Assembly (NCBI GenBank): GCA_025765615.1
Contig: JAIVFJ010000103.1
Span: 62,001 to 126,000 of the forward strand
Direction: 5' to 3'
Length of the DNA stretch: 64,000 nucleotides
Source of the DNA: Zopfochytrium polystomum
Taxonomy: Eukaryota; Chytridiomycota; Chytridiomycetes; Chytridiales; Chytridiaceae
In this document: positions 21,501 through 33,637 of the stretch, piece by piece
How positions within the stretch are numbered: position 1 is the stretch's first letter
How the letters are laid out: the number at the start of each line of letters is the position of its first letter
Made by a program: the position numbers and the translations under genes
The notes under the pieces: generated by a model
Told to the model about the DNA's origin: nothing
Database searches by the model: none
Seen by the model: only the letters and a program-made list of their open reading frames with translations

Positions 21501-24500
21501 GCGTGAAAAGGTTGCGCTTTGCTTCATCGTCTTGATGCTTAGTGGGGTCATGCTCTTTTTTGTGCAAGGATTCGGAAAGCTGCTGTGCCCGGTTCAATCG
21601 TTCTTCACGGTCAACGAGGTTGCAGAACGCAACAATCCCTCGGCCCATTCTGCATTTGTTTCGATGAACGGCTACGTCTACGATATTTACTCTTACAATC
21701 ACCCTGGATTGGACATCAAGGGTGCGGCCGGAACGGACATCTCTCCGTACTTTCCTCGAGCGGACCCCATCACCGGTATCCCGCTCTGGCCGACATGCGA
21801 CTTTTTCGTAGTCAATGTGCCAGACACGCCCGTGGCCCCGGACAACGTCGCCGAAGATCCGTATTCAGCGATAAACTTTGAGCGACGAATGATTGCTTGG
21901 GACAACGGAACAAACAGCCTATGCAGCTCAAGCAAATTGCCAAACACTCCAGGCTACTGCCACGACACTTTTACCATTAACACCATGGTCACAAAGAATG
22001 TTATCAACGTTTACCGCGTAGGCATGCTCGCGTTTTCTCCAGGGGATGTGAAACTGCACGCATCAGTAGACGACGGCTTTGTAACGATTGGGAACAAGGT
22101 CTACAACTTTACGGCGCTCTTCATGCCCAACACCATCTACCAGCTCGATCCACGCATCGCCACTGTCGGCCTGCTCGGACCTCCAGGAGGCGACGCCTCT
22201 GTCAACGCGACAATGCTGAAGAAAGCCATCGACTGCTTTGATCACCTCTTCCTTGTTGGCTTCATTGACAATCGACAGGCAGACACTGCGTGTAACGCGT
22301 CGGCTTACATCCTCTACGGTGCTACAGGCGTGATGGTTGCCGTTATGGTTGTAAAGTTCCTTGCCGCCTTGCAGCTGGCGCCCCAAGCGAACCCCGAAAA
22401 GAATGACCGCTTCGTAATCATGCAAGTGCCGTGCTACAACGAGGGAGAGGCATCGCTGCTAAAGACAATCGAGTCTCTGGCAACCTTGGAGTACGACGAT
22501 ACGCGCAAGCTGTTGCTGATAGTGTCGGACGGCATGATCAAGTCGGCCGGCAGCGATATTTCAACACCGGACATGGTTCTCAAAATCCTTGGCGTCGACA
22601 AGTCGGTGCAGCAACCCGAGGCAAAGAGTTATCTGGCCATCGGCCGCGGTCTTAAAGAGCACAACAAGGCCAAGGTTTACTCCGGTCTGTACAGTATTCA
22701 GGCGCGCTACGTTCCCTTCTTGGTTGTCATCAAGGTCGGCAAGGAAGGCGAAACGGAAAAGCCGGGTAACCGTGGCAAGCGCGACTCTCAAATGATTTTG
22801 ATGAAGTTTTTGAACCGAGTCAACTTTGGGTCCCCCATGACGCCGTTGGAGCTGGAAATGTATCACCACATCAAGAACGTTATTGGCGTTGACCCCTTCT
22901 TGTACGAATATGTGCTCATGGTAGACGCGGACACCAAAGTCGAGTCGCAGTCCTTGAATCGTCTAATCTCTGCAATGGTGCACGATGCCAACATCATGGG
23001 TATTTGCGGGGAGACGCAGATTGAAAACGAAAAGGAGTCTTGGGTGACGATGATGCAGGTATGCGATAATGATTTTGCATTTGGACCTGTTTCTTGCCCC
23101 CACGAAAATCTTCCCGTCATTCATTTTCGAATTTCCCCCTTCTGCAAAGGTGTACGAGTACTACATCAGTCACCACATGGCGAAGGCGTTCGAGTCCATC
23201 TTTGGCAGCGTCACTTGTCTTCCCGGCTGCTTTAGCATGTATCGACTTCGCAGCCCAAAAAAAGTGCCGCTCTTGATCGCCAACCAGATTCTCAACGAAT
23301 ACCAGGACATTAACGTCAACACTCTGCACAAGCAAAATCTTTTGTCGCTCGGGGAGGATCGATTCTTGACTACCCTCATGCTAAAGCACTTCCCTGAATA
23401 CCGCAACAAGTTTACTCCAGATGCCATTTGCTACACCATCGTACCGGATTCTTTCCAAATGCTTCTGGGACAGAGGCGGCGCTGGATCAACTCTACGATT
23501 CACAACCTTTTCGAGCTGGTGTTCCTGCCGACGCTGTGTGGGTGCCTGTGCTTCTCGATGAGGCTGGTCGTGTTCCTGGACCTCTTCGCGACCATGGTTA
23601 TGCCTGCCTCGACGGCGTATCTGGGTTATCTCATTTACGCGTCCGTAGCAGCTCAGCAGGCCCCACTGATCTCTTTAATTATGCTCGGCGCCGCGTACGG
23701 TCTCCAGGCAACGATATTTATTATCAAGCACCAGTACCAGCACATTGGATGGATGATCATTTCGGTCCTGGCAATGCCCGTCTTCAGTTTCTACCTGCCG
23801 CTGTACGCCTACTGGCACTTTGACGACTTTAAGTGGGGTAACACCCGCAAGGGCGCGACGACGGAAGAGGGCGACGGCGGGCACGGCGGTGTGGACCCGG
23901 AGCTCGAGGACTTTGACGCGTCGACCATCCCGAAGATCACGTGGGAAGAGCACGAGGCCATCGTGGCCAAGAACGCGGCGAAAGCCGCCGGGGGTGGCGG
24001 TGGTGTGCTGGGGCAGGCGCACTCGCTGGAGAGCACGGCCGTGTCGGAGACGCACGGGCACGGCAACAACCCCAACCCGCTGGCAGCCGCGGCCGCCGCC
24101 GCGGTGCCGATGGACGGCGTGATGGTGATGCACCCGACGGGCCACGGGGGTTTCGCCCCCTCGGTCGTCGCGCGGTCGTTCCACCAGCCGTATGCGTCCG
24201 TTTACGGCGACGCGGGGGTCGACTACGCGTACCCCGTCGCTGCCGCCGCCCCCGGCATGCACGGGTCGTACCGCAACTCGGCGGTCGCGGCCAGGCCGGT
24301 CGGCATCGACATGCCGTACGCGGCGAGCCCCGTCGGCGGCGGAGGACCGCACGGGCCGGGCTGGGCCGACTACGGGACTGCGGCGGTTTGGATGGGCGGC
24401 GGCGGCTACCCGGAACAGACGGCGGCCGCGGCGGTGGCGGCGTATCAGCAGCAGCAGCAGCAGCAACAGCAACAGCAGCAGCAGAATGCCGCGTACCACG

Positions 24501-24709
24501 ACTTTTCCCAGCCGTGGGCCGGCGGGCACCCGTCCGACGCCGACATTGTTGGGTTCGTGCAGTTCCTCATTTCGACGACGGACCTCAGCCAGCTGTCCAA
24601 GAAGAAAGTGCGCGAGGGCGCCGGGGCGTACTTTGGGCTTGACCTTTCCTCAAAGAAGGGGCTTATCAATGAGCAAATCGAGGCTTTGTTGCAAGGGGGC
24701 CGCTCGTGA
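18514..24709 (+). CDS. Chitin synthase with myosin-motor-like domain
   Basis: Model join(18514..18815,18915..23058,23150..24709), 2001 aa. The myosin head-like domain covers about residues 1-750: P-loop CGESGSGKSE near 102-110 (completed across intron 1), switch I-like NSTRFSRYTEV, and switch II-like LVDVAGFEDSSPRANNFDQL. An acidic linker and TM pair follow (about 930-990). A cytochrome-b5-like segment begins near 996 (FFTVNEVAERNNPSAHSAF). The catalytic GT2 chitin synthase domain starts near 1270: QVPCYNEGEASLLKTIESLA, VDADTKV near 1436, EDRFLTTLML near 1551 and QRRRW near 1590, followed by TM helices. A Gln/Ala/Gly-rich linker includes a CAG-encoded polyGln (24446-24484). The C-terminus is DEK_C-like (ADIVGFVQFLISTTDLSQL). 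It polymerises GlcNAc from UDP-GlcNAc at the plasma membrane; the order matches fungal class V/VII enzymes. Confidence 0.95.
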
Positions 24710-25502
24710 GGGGCGACGTGTTGGTTGTTTTGCGTGGACAAGGTGTGGAAGTTTTGGGGGGGGGGGGGGGAGAAGCGCCAGTAGTTCCGAATAGGAAAGG
24801 TGAAGAGTGCGTTCGCTGGCAAGCTGCAAGAATAGCGAGTCGTTAGGAGAAGTAAGAATAGCCACTATAAATACGCAAACAAAGCACTCGGTCTCATCCA
24901 CTTAATGCATTTCCCACCGCATGTGGTAGAGCGACAATGACTCCTTGCGAAGCGAATCGGCGAGCAGCCATAGCTGGGAAGATGGGGGGCAGTTTCTCAA
25001 GAAGTGGGCGATTTAGTGTGGGGGCGGCGGCAAGGTAGGGAGTGGTGGGCGGGTTGGGTGAGTGAATCGAATGAAAATGCAGGTGAAGCCGAAGAAGAAG
25101 TAAGGAGAAGAAAAGCAGAAAGGGCAAAAACAACAACGAAAGACGAAAAGTCTTCAACTCTCGCCAAACACGTCGCCCCCTCGACTCTCCCCCACCCTCA
25201 CAACAGCCACCGCCGCCGCCGCTGCCGCCGCCGCCGTCGCGCCGCGCTCCCTCCTCCTGACCACCCTTCGTCCTCCACCGTCGTCGTTGACGCCGCCACC
25301 ACCCTCCCCCTTCCCCCCCGTCGCCGCCGCCGCCACAGCAGCTCGCCTTCCGCGCAGCCCTCGCTCCACCTCCACCAGAGGCACCTTCCTCGCCGCCGTC
25401 CCGAACCTCCACCGACCGCTGTCCCTCCGAGCTCTCTCCTCGTCGCCTGCGCTGCCGCCATCGCCATCGTCCTCGCCGTCTCACCCCACAACCGCGCCCG
25501 CC
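24710..25502. other. Intergenic region and 5' leader of histidyl-tRNA synthetase
   Basis: The chitin synthase 3' flank carries a G14 tract (about 24756-24769). The right half is a C/CCG-rich leader without a convincing start codon before 25503. No further gene seen. Confidence 0.5.
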
Positions 25503-27653
25503 ATGTCAGATATCAAAGCCATCACCGAAAAGATCAAGCAGCTCAAGGCCAGCAAGGCCGACAAGGCGCTGATCGACGAGCAGGTTGCCCTGCTGGCCGA
25601 GCTGAAGGGCAAGAAATCGGGCGCCGCCGCCGCCGCCGCCGCCGGCGCGTCCGACGCGAAGGGCGCTGCCGACGCTCGCAAGTTTGAGCTGAAGACTCCA
25701 AAGGTGGGCAAAAGGAGCGCGCTCGGGAGAATGAGGTGGTGGTTGCGGTCCCGCGGCACAAAAGCGCATGCAGGGATCCTCATGACAGGGCGGAATCATC
25801 GAGGATGCACCCGCCTTAAAAATGCCGATCCTCTTTTCCTTGCTCACCGCTGTATCATTTCCCAAAATCTGTAGGGAACGAGGGACTTTACACCCGAAGA
25901 GATGGCCATTCGCGAAAGCATGTTCAAAACAATCACCACTGTATTCAAACGTCACGGAGCCGTCACGATCGACACCCCTGTGTTCGAACTGAAGGTGGGC
26001 GACAGTGCCTTGCGCGCCCGCTGTGGAGGCCACTGAACTTGTTGTGATCTTGAAACCAGGAAATTCTTACCGGAAAGTACGGAGAGGACAGCAAGCTGAT
26101 TTACGATCTTCAAGACCAAGGAGGAGAGGCTTGCTCGCTGCGGTATGACTTGACGGTACAGTGCTAAGCAGCGATTCCCGATTCCCGTTGTTTCCTGAGA
26201 CTGCTTCCACTTGTAGGTGCCATTTGCGCGTTACATCGCGACGGCTGGTCTGTCCAACATCAAGAGATACCACATTGCCAAAGTCTACCGCCGGGATAAC
26301 CCGTCCGTGAACAAGGGCCGGATGCGAGAGTTTTACCAATGCGTAAGGCCAGCTCATGTTGCCCGCGTTTGCTGATTCTTGAGAACATCCCAGGATTTCG
26401 ACATTGCGGGGGAGTACGGGTCAATGATCCCGGATGCGGAGGCTGTTCGTGTGATGGTAGAGGTTCTAAAAAGTGTTGATATCGGAGCGTTCAAAGTGAA
26501 AGTAAGTCGTCCCCCTTATATTTGGTAGCTACCACCTTCTGAAAAAGACCGTCCTGTCCAGATCAATAACAGGAAGATTTTGGACGGCATGTTCGAGGTC
26601 TGTGGTGTCCCACCAGAAAAGTTCCGTGCCATTTCTTCAGCAGTCGACAAGCTGGACAAGGTCAGAACAGACCTTTTTTAGAAGCGTTTGCCATGACTTA
26701 CTCCACTTTCATATCAGTCGCCGTGGGCGGAGGTCAAGGTGGAGATGGTAAAGGACAAGGGTCTCCCAGAGGAGGTGGCAGACAGGATTGCAGAGTACGT
26801 GAAGCACGCAGGTAACGCGCAGGCGAAATGGCGCGCCATCGTTCTGAATGTCCCTATGCCCATCGTGTAGGAGGAGCCGAGATTTGCAATATTCTTGAAG
26901 CAGACGAAGCATTCTCCAAAAACAAACGCGGCATGGAGGGCGTCGCCGACATGCGGTTGCTGTTCCAATACCTGGACATCCTTGGAGTCAAGGATTACAT
27001 GTCGTTCGATCTCAGCCTTGCCCGCGGTCTCGATTACTACACTGGTGTCATTTACGAGGCAGTTTTTGAAGCCAGTTGAGTGTTCTAGACACTGTTTTTT
27101 GTTTGTCTCCTGTTATTGACTCGCTGCTTTTTTCGATTCCGGCTTTGCCCTGCGTTCACCACTATGAAATTCCGCAGAGACTGAAGCCACAGAAGGAGTC
27201 GGGTCGATCGCGGCAGGCGGCCGGTACGACGAGCTGGTGGGCATGTTCTGCGGCCGTCGCATCCCTTGCGTCGGCATTTCCATCGGCGTCGAGCGTGTGT
27301 TTGCGATCCTCCTGAACCGGCTCCGATCGCGCCAGGAAAAGGAAAAGGTACGCACAAACGACACGGAGGTCTACGTGATTGGCCTGGGCACGGGCCACCT
27401 CGCCGAGCGCATGAAGGTGGCCAAGGAGCTGTGGGACGCGGGCATCAGCGCCGAGTTCACGTTCAAGGAGAAGCCCCGCCGCGACGGCGAGTTCAAGGCG
27501 GTCAAGGACGAGCAGATCCCCGTGAGCGTCGTCCTCGACAACGCTAAGGTCGCCGAGGGCAAGGTTCAGGTCGAGAACACGGCTACAAAGGAGCAGGTCG
27601 TCGTGGACCGGAGCGAGCTGGTCGCCGTTGTGAAGAAGTTTTTGGGCAAGTGA
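25503..27653 (+). CDS. HTS1: Histidyl-tRNA synthetase, cytosolic type
   Basis: Model join(25503..25703,25875..25994,26060..26155,26217..26342,26394..26501,26562..26660,26718..26811,26871..27074,27178..27653), 507 aa; eight short GT-AG introns all keep phase. It charges tRNA-His. Residues 1-60 form a WHEP-like helical hairpin ([20 protein letters not shown]) and an Ala/Gly linker. The class II catalytic core has [14 protein letters not shown], motif 2 [13 protein letters not shown] with [10 protein letters not shown], the His-specific [15 protein letters not shown] and [13 protein letters not shown], and motif 3 [13 protein letters not shown]. The C-terminal anticodon-binding domain contains [18 protein letters not shown]. 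The length equals that of typical eukaryotic enzymes. No organellar presequence is visible from this start; an upstream alternative start, as used elsewhere for the mitochondrial form, is not evident. Confidence 0.96.
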
Positions 27654-28044
27654 GGAGTAAGAGGAGGATTGGGAACCGCCCGATCTCTTGCTTTTAAGAA
27701 CTTGGAAGATCGCTTTTTTGGTTTTCTTTCCACTTTAGTAACTTCATTGGAGGTGGGGCACGAGGTGGGGCACGAGGTAGGGGCAGGTGTGGTGAACGCG
27801 GCGCTGGTCTCTGGGATGTTTCTTTCTTCTTTTTGTCTGTTTAGTAGAGGCCGCTATTCGGTCGGCTATCTGGGCAAACAAACGAGCCGGGTCTCCAGTC
27901 ACTATATTCATTCCAGTGACACCCTCCCTCTGGGTTGGCTTGTCTAATAGTAAGCGAGGAGCGAAAGGGGAAGCCGGCTCCCGCATTCTTCGTTTCCGCC
28001 CTTGCACTCCCCACCTTTCGCTCTCTCTCGCCGTATCCTTCTCC
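27654..28044. other. Convergent 3' intergenic region
   Basis: This lies between histidyl-tRNA synthetase (+) and the roadblock gene (-). A short minisatellite, GGTGGGGCACGA repeated about two and a half times, lies at 27751-27785. No gene seen. Confidence 0.55.
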
Positions 28045-28425
28045 TCATAGCAGCTCGTGGGGGTTTTGAAACACGACGAGAAGATACAGCTTGGCTGGTG
28101 CGAGGAAAAGTTAGCAAGGAATTTTCCCAACTCTCTACTCTCCCAGCCACTCTTACTTTCCGCGACCATGATCTGTCCGCAAAAAAGGAGGCCAAGGTAA
28201 GATAATGGCCAATTAGGGGAAACGAGCAAATGAGATTTAACGCGCCTTCCCCCCCCCCGATGCCTCACCTCGTGCTTCTTGGAGCGTATCCGGAGGAACG
28301 TGAGGTCATCCTTATTTTTTTTTGTTTTATTTGGGGGCATTATTTTCTTGTTCGTTAGGAAGGAAGTGGGACACGTCATCCAAACACACCACCCCCCGCA
28401 CACAACCAACACACAAAAAAACACT

Positions 28426-28473
<48 letters not shown>

Positions 28474-28863
28474 CAGCATACAAGAGCACAAACAACAAAC
28501 AACAAACCTCGGGATCCAAGTCCCGCACGACGCCCTTTGCCTTTGCCGCCAGCTGCGTGACCAGCGTCGAGTACTGCTGCGTCTGGATGTTGTCGAGCGT
28601 CGACCGGATCACGGTGCCGTCGTGCGTGACGATCACGATGCCTGCGGGGGGGCGCGGAGGGCAGGGTGACGAGTTTTGGGTGGGGGTTGGAGGGGAAGGG
28701 GAAAGGTGGAAAAAGATTGAGGGGGTCGGTGGGGGTGCCGCGGCAACGGAAGGTGAGTAGCGCGGGCCGCGCCGGCGGGACGTCTCTCACCTTGCACGCC
28801 CTTGTGACCCTGCAGCCGCGTGAGCGTCGCCTCCACCTCGGACGCAGAGTTGGTGCCGTACAT
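28045..28863 (-). CDS. DYNLRB1: Dynein light chain, roadblock/LC7 family
   Basis: Model complement(join(28045..28094,28157..28172,28269..28310,28508..28641,28791..28863)), 104 aa. Splicing gives an intact roadblock protein: SEVEATLTRLQGHKGVQGIV, THDGTVIRSTLDNIQTQQYS, KAKGVVRDLDPE, DDLTFLRIRSKKHEIMVAET and a C-terminal YLLVVFQNP. It is a non-catalytic subunit of cytoplasmic and axonemal dynein that dimerises and binds the intermediate chains. Its length matches the animal protein (96 aa). The fourth exon is only 16 nt and encodes IMVAE. The intron between exons 2 and 3 contains a (CA)n repeat. Presence of this gene suits an organism with cytoplasmic dynein, and possibly flagella, but does not prove flagella. 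Confidence 0.93.
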
Positions 28864-29476
28864 CTTTCTTTCGGTTTTTTTTTTTTTTTTTTTTTTGTGG
28901 TTCACGCGGCCATTGGTTTGTTTTGAGCGTGCACTGCACGAGACAAACCCAATGAACAACGTCCGCCGTTGCTTTCTGGAAAAAATAGGAGAAGCACTCG
29001 ATGTGCATGCTTAAACCAACGATCTCGACCCGTTTCCAGTTCCTTTCTTGAAAGACAGTCTTTGAAAAGCAAAACAACAAGGCGAGACGGTTGGGGGAAC
29101 AGGAGAGACACTCCAATAGTGTAACTTCGAGAACAATAAGGAGAGAGAGAGGGAAAGAGTGAAAGAGTGAAAGAGAGGGAACAAGGGGCGGCGCAGAGCG
29201 GAGAAAGGAAGAAGACAGGAATGGCACCGGTTATCACACCACGTCCACCGCACAATGGGAGCAAGGAAAAAAGTGACAGAAAGAGGAGGAAGAGAGAAAA
29301 AAAAGAAAAAAAAAAACCGGATGTGACCTGAGCGTGTTTGGTGGCTGAAGGTGAAGTGTTAAAAGTGGCAAGGAAAGCCATCCTGCAGGGTCCGTCAAGG
29401 TGGGATTCACGATAATCAAAAAATACAATGACAATATAAAAGGGAAAAAAAAAGATCTTGAGGAACTCGTAACCAA
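28864..29476. other. Intergenic region, tandem minus-strand genes
   Basis: About 0.6 kb between the roadblock start codon and the stop codon of the downstream chitin synthase. It has a T20 run at 28877-28896 and GA-rich sequence at 29130-29320. No gene seen. Confidence 0.5.
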
Positions 29477-32400
29477 CTAGACTTTGCTGCCAGTGATAGA
29501 CTGGATCGGGTTTCGCTTTCCGGCGTCTGAGAGACCCTCGCTCCACCAGCCGATAAGGTAGATTGTTGAACACAGGAACCTGATAAACGAAAGGAATGCA
29601 ACCGACCAGAACAGGAATGTCAGGTAGGGGTTGATGTTTGCGGCCGTCGAGTTGGGGAACATGGCGCGAACGACTGCAGCGTTCGTGAAGATGTAGACCA
29701 GCAAACCATTCGAAAAGAACCACAGCAAGACAGTATTGGTGCGGAACTGCTTGAAGTAGTCGTCATTCGTCGTCGAGGAGCCGCCGTCGTCTTTCCGCTC
29801 TTTCAAGCCGGCCGCCTCTTTCATAAGTTGCTTCTTGTGCTCTTCCCACACCAGGTCGCTGTCCTTATCGTCAGCCGGAAGGTCCACAGTGACAACCTTT
29901 TCGCCCTTTGCGTTCGTGGTAGCGACAACAGCCTTCAGATCTGATGCTGCATCAATTCCCTTTGTACCCCACGAGACGTCGTGAAGATTTGTGACTGTCG
30001 TTGCAGTGGCGTGTAAGCTCAAGTAACAAATATGCGAGAATATCACTCACATGAGTACACAGTCAGAATGTTTACAAAGCTTGGAAGCATCAGGAAGTAC
30101 TGGATCATGCAGGTGAACACGTGCCACGGGTCCAAGTGCAGAATGCTGCCGAAGAGATAAAGGCCATATGTCGAGCCAGTGGCAATAACCATGTCGCGGA
30201 AAGATTGCGTGTTCTTCACGTAGTCGAAAAAACCAGCAATGCCGGCTTCTTTCGGAGTAGAGTTGTATAAGGTGATCGACGCCTTGATAGTGTACGCGCT
30301 CATAAGTACCATCATGAACATGATGATGGCGAATATGATGGCAATCGACCCATACAGGATCTTCGCCGCCTCCGGGCGATTGCCCATGGACGCAATTACG
30401 ATAGCAGTAAGGGCTCCCGCGTAGAAAGTCTTGACAACTCCGAAAACAACATCGCCGTGCGGGTAGAAAGGTTCATCTGGGTTGTCTTGCTGACCGAGAT
30501 TGCACGCTGCTTCGGTTGAGCTGCCAGCAATGTTGAAGATGAACTAGAAAATGAACGTCAGAACAGAAAAAGGCGAAAGGTTGTTGACATACGTAGAACG
30601 CCAAGAAGAAGTTACCAATGCTGGAGTGGAAAGTGTGGCGTGAAAAGGAGGTGTCAATGGAAACGGAGTGACGAGAGAATCTGTCCTGCACTTACTTAAA
30701 CCAAGAAAATGCCAAGTTAATAAAGTTGTAAAGCATTTCGATTGTGAGAATCCATTTGCGAGAAGAAGTGTGCCCAGATTTCCAGATGCGCATCCAATTC
30801 ATACAGGCGTGAACCGAAGCAAAGAACGAGCCGTTCAGCCAACGACGCCGCTGCTTAATCAGGTCGGAGAAATCGGTTGGAACATCGGTTTCGGCTCTGG
30901 CACTCTTGACGTATTTCAGCACATACTGAGCATTCTCTTTCATGACCAGCTCAAAGCATAGAATACGATCCTCGGCCCTGTTTAAAGGATGACTGAGTAT
31001 GCGACCACTCTTAATCACGATACTTACAAATACATGTTCGCTTCTGACACATTCGGCCGGTTTCCGGCTTGCGGATTCTCACCGTGGAAATAGCACTCCA
31101 GTGGCTTTCCTTGCAGTGCTTGGTAGCGGTACGCTGAAAACGCACCGGGAAGCACAGAGATGTACCCAAAGATTGATTCCAGGGGTTTGTCCAGAATGTT
31201 CGACATCCTAGTTTGCCCGGTCAGTTTATAATGGCTTTAACCTGGAGGGGCATCCTTACTTGTACTCAAAGTTTTGAACAGCTACAATGGGGTTGACCAG
31301 ATTAATCCACATCTTGCCCAGCTCTGCGGCAATTTCACCGCAGGCACCAGCCACATTAGGGTTCCGATCAAAAGCCTTGTACAAGTGCCAGAACGACTCC
31401 TTGGTCGGTTTCGTGCCGCAATCGATGAGGACGCAGACCTCCGGGTCAAGACTCTCGCAAACGGCATTGAAAAACCATCGATGAGAGTTGATCTTCTTTG
31501 CGTTTTTCTCCTTCAGAAGGAAAATGGTTTGGCACGGGACAAGAGTTAGTCCATCCTTCGCCTTGTCACCAGGTCGGCGGATCGAGAGATCGCGCCGCAC
31601 AGAAATTTGGTTGGTGAACTCGAAAACGTGGGCCGTCACATTGTGCCCGTTGACAGAAGCTTTGGCCAGGCCGTCCATGTAGCAGCCCATAACGCTGAGG
31701 ACGTTGAGTGTGAGAGGGTTCACTTTCGCACGCCCGTCGGAAACAATGCAGACGACAATGTCCTTCCAGTCGTCTTTTGTCCAACCGGCGCATCGGCCAG
31801 AGCATATGTACGCAATGTTTTTCATGATAGCCGTGAAAGACTTTCCAAAGAGAACGTCGTCTTCATTGTACCTGAGGGTTTGTTCAGCAATGGTACTTTC
31901 AGATACGCCAGAGCATCACATACATCGTCACGACCACAGCAATACGAATCTTCCGCCCATATTGCTTGGCACGAAGAGTGTACTTTTCTGGAAAGTCGTT
32001 GGGGGTGGATGTGCAGGCTGTGTACCTGTGGTGCACGGTCAGATTTCATACGACAGAACGGTATCCAACCTCAGATGGGTGAACTCTTCGCCTTGGGTAT
32101 ACGGGAGATCCTTCATGAGACTCTGAGCAACCGGGACGTCAATGACGAAGTTTCCATCACTGGACAGGGCAATTTCTTTCTTGACCATCTTGGTAACAAC
32201 GCGACGCAACCGGCCCTCGAGACCGCCGCCGCCGCCACCACCACCAGGACGGTCCTCAAGGGTTGTGTCTGAGCTCGAAGATGCGAAGTTGACAGCCGCG
32301 TAGTTCGTGGTAGGCGCAAAGGATGGCGTCGACGGAGCGATAGGTTGTTGCGGAGGGGCTTGCTGGTAGTATGACTGTGGGATGTAGTACTGCTGGCCTC

Positions 32401-32608
32401 CGGCGGACGACGGGGGTGGTGGCGGAGCATGGTAGGACTGGTAACCGGAGGACGGTGTGAAGCCGGGGGAGGCGGAGGCGGCGCCGTACGGCTGGGTGGG
32501 AGCAAAACCGGTCGGCGGCGGCGGCGGGAATGACTGCTGCTGCGGGGGCGACTGGTGTTGCTTGCGCGGGTCTCCGTCGCCGGAGCCGACAGGGCTGTAC
32601 GAGGACAT
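29477..32608 (-). CDS. Chitin synthase, classical (class I-III type)
   Basis: Model complement(join(29477..29994,30051..30543,30593..30620,30696..30977,31028..31207,31260..31871,31924..32025,32070..32608)), 917 aa, eight exons, all GT-AG and in phase. The N-terminal 130 residues are Pro/Gln/Tyr-rich and disordered. Then the chitin synthase N-terminal and catalytic domains: [88 protein letters not shown] and [16 protein letters not shown], the family signature. Several TM helices follow, then [12 protein letters not shown] typical of the C-terminal part and two more TM segments. It synthesises cell-wall chitin from UDP-GlcNAc. It has no myosin head, unlike the gene 5 kb away on the other strand, so two different chitin synthase divisions sit close together. 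The 28-nt exon encodes IGNFFLAFY. Confidence 0.95.
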
Positions 32609-33637
32609 CCTGCTGCTGTTTGGTGGTGGTGGTGGTTGTGGTGGATACAGGCGAAGAAGAAGGGCGGCAGCAGTGGGGAGCTTCCCTGTTTCAACTGACT
32701 TCTCTTCTTCCTCTCGTCCAAAATCAACTCTTTCCCCTCTTTTTCAGTTATATTTTTTGCCAATTTATTGCTATTTTATTGTCTGTCTGTCTGCTTGCCT
32801 GTCTGGTCGACGGAGAAACACCACTCTGCGTGCCATTGGGTGGCTGCCTTGGCACGCAACGACTGCTGCGGCCTCATCAATCAGCACGCTCGCTTGCTGG
32901 GGGCGCACAGCCACAGAGCACAGCCGGCCATTCCATTCTCGCCCTGTCTCTCTCTCTCTCTCTCTCTCACTCTCTCTCTCACTCCCACACTCCCTCTCCC
33001 TTTGTCGCCTCTCCCCTCTCCCTCTCACTGTTTTGCCCTCACGCACACACAACATTCCGCCTCTCTGTGTCTGTACCCACAAGGTCAGGTCGGTGGCTTG
33101 GCTGGTCGCGGACCTTCACCTTCGTGGAACTCATCAGATGAATATCAATTCCAAGCGCCCTGGTTCCAAAATGACGAGTTTATTTCTTGTTCAGAAACCA
33201 CTCTAAGTGCCAATTTCATTACGGTGAATAATTTGAATGGTTGCGACAGAATATTACGCATTCACCGAACGGGGCGCTAGGAATTGGTCGGTTATTCCTC
33301 CACGATATACATCCAACAGCGGGAAACCAAGTTTCCCTGATTTTTGAACCAATTCTTACTGTTACCATGTGGAATCAAATCATGGCTTCGCCGACTTGCG
33401 AGCCAAGATGGGTCAGATGGGTTGTATTTTGCCGTTATTCTTGTTGGACATACGTAGTTGTATTTGTAAATAGAGTCCTCGTTGTGGGCGAACAAGCTGA
33501 GTGATCGCCCCCACTCTGATTTCCGTATTCGGCAAGCACACGATAGGAAGAGAAGTGCGAAGAGGCCGCGACAGACAGAGGGAGCAACGAAGATAGCTCT
33601 CTTGTGTGAGAGACAGAGACAGAAAATCGCTTCCCAC
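32609..33637. promoter_or_regulatory. Divergent upstream region of chitin synthase and coiled-coil gene
   Basis: About 1 kb between divergent starts. A (CT)n tract lies at about 32945-32986. No coding exon is supported; the open frames here are in simple sequence. Confidence 0.45.

Noticed and set aside
20148..21702. Long open frames of 339 and 488 codons antisense to the myosin-motor chitin synthase
   Set aside because: They mirror GC-rich codons of the real gene, have no motifs, and lie within an exon with strong family matches on the plus strand.
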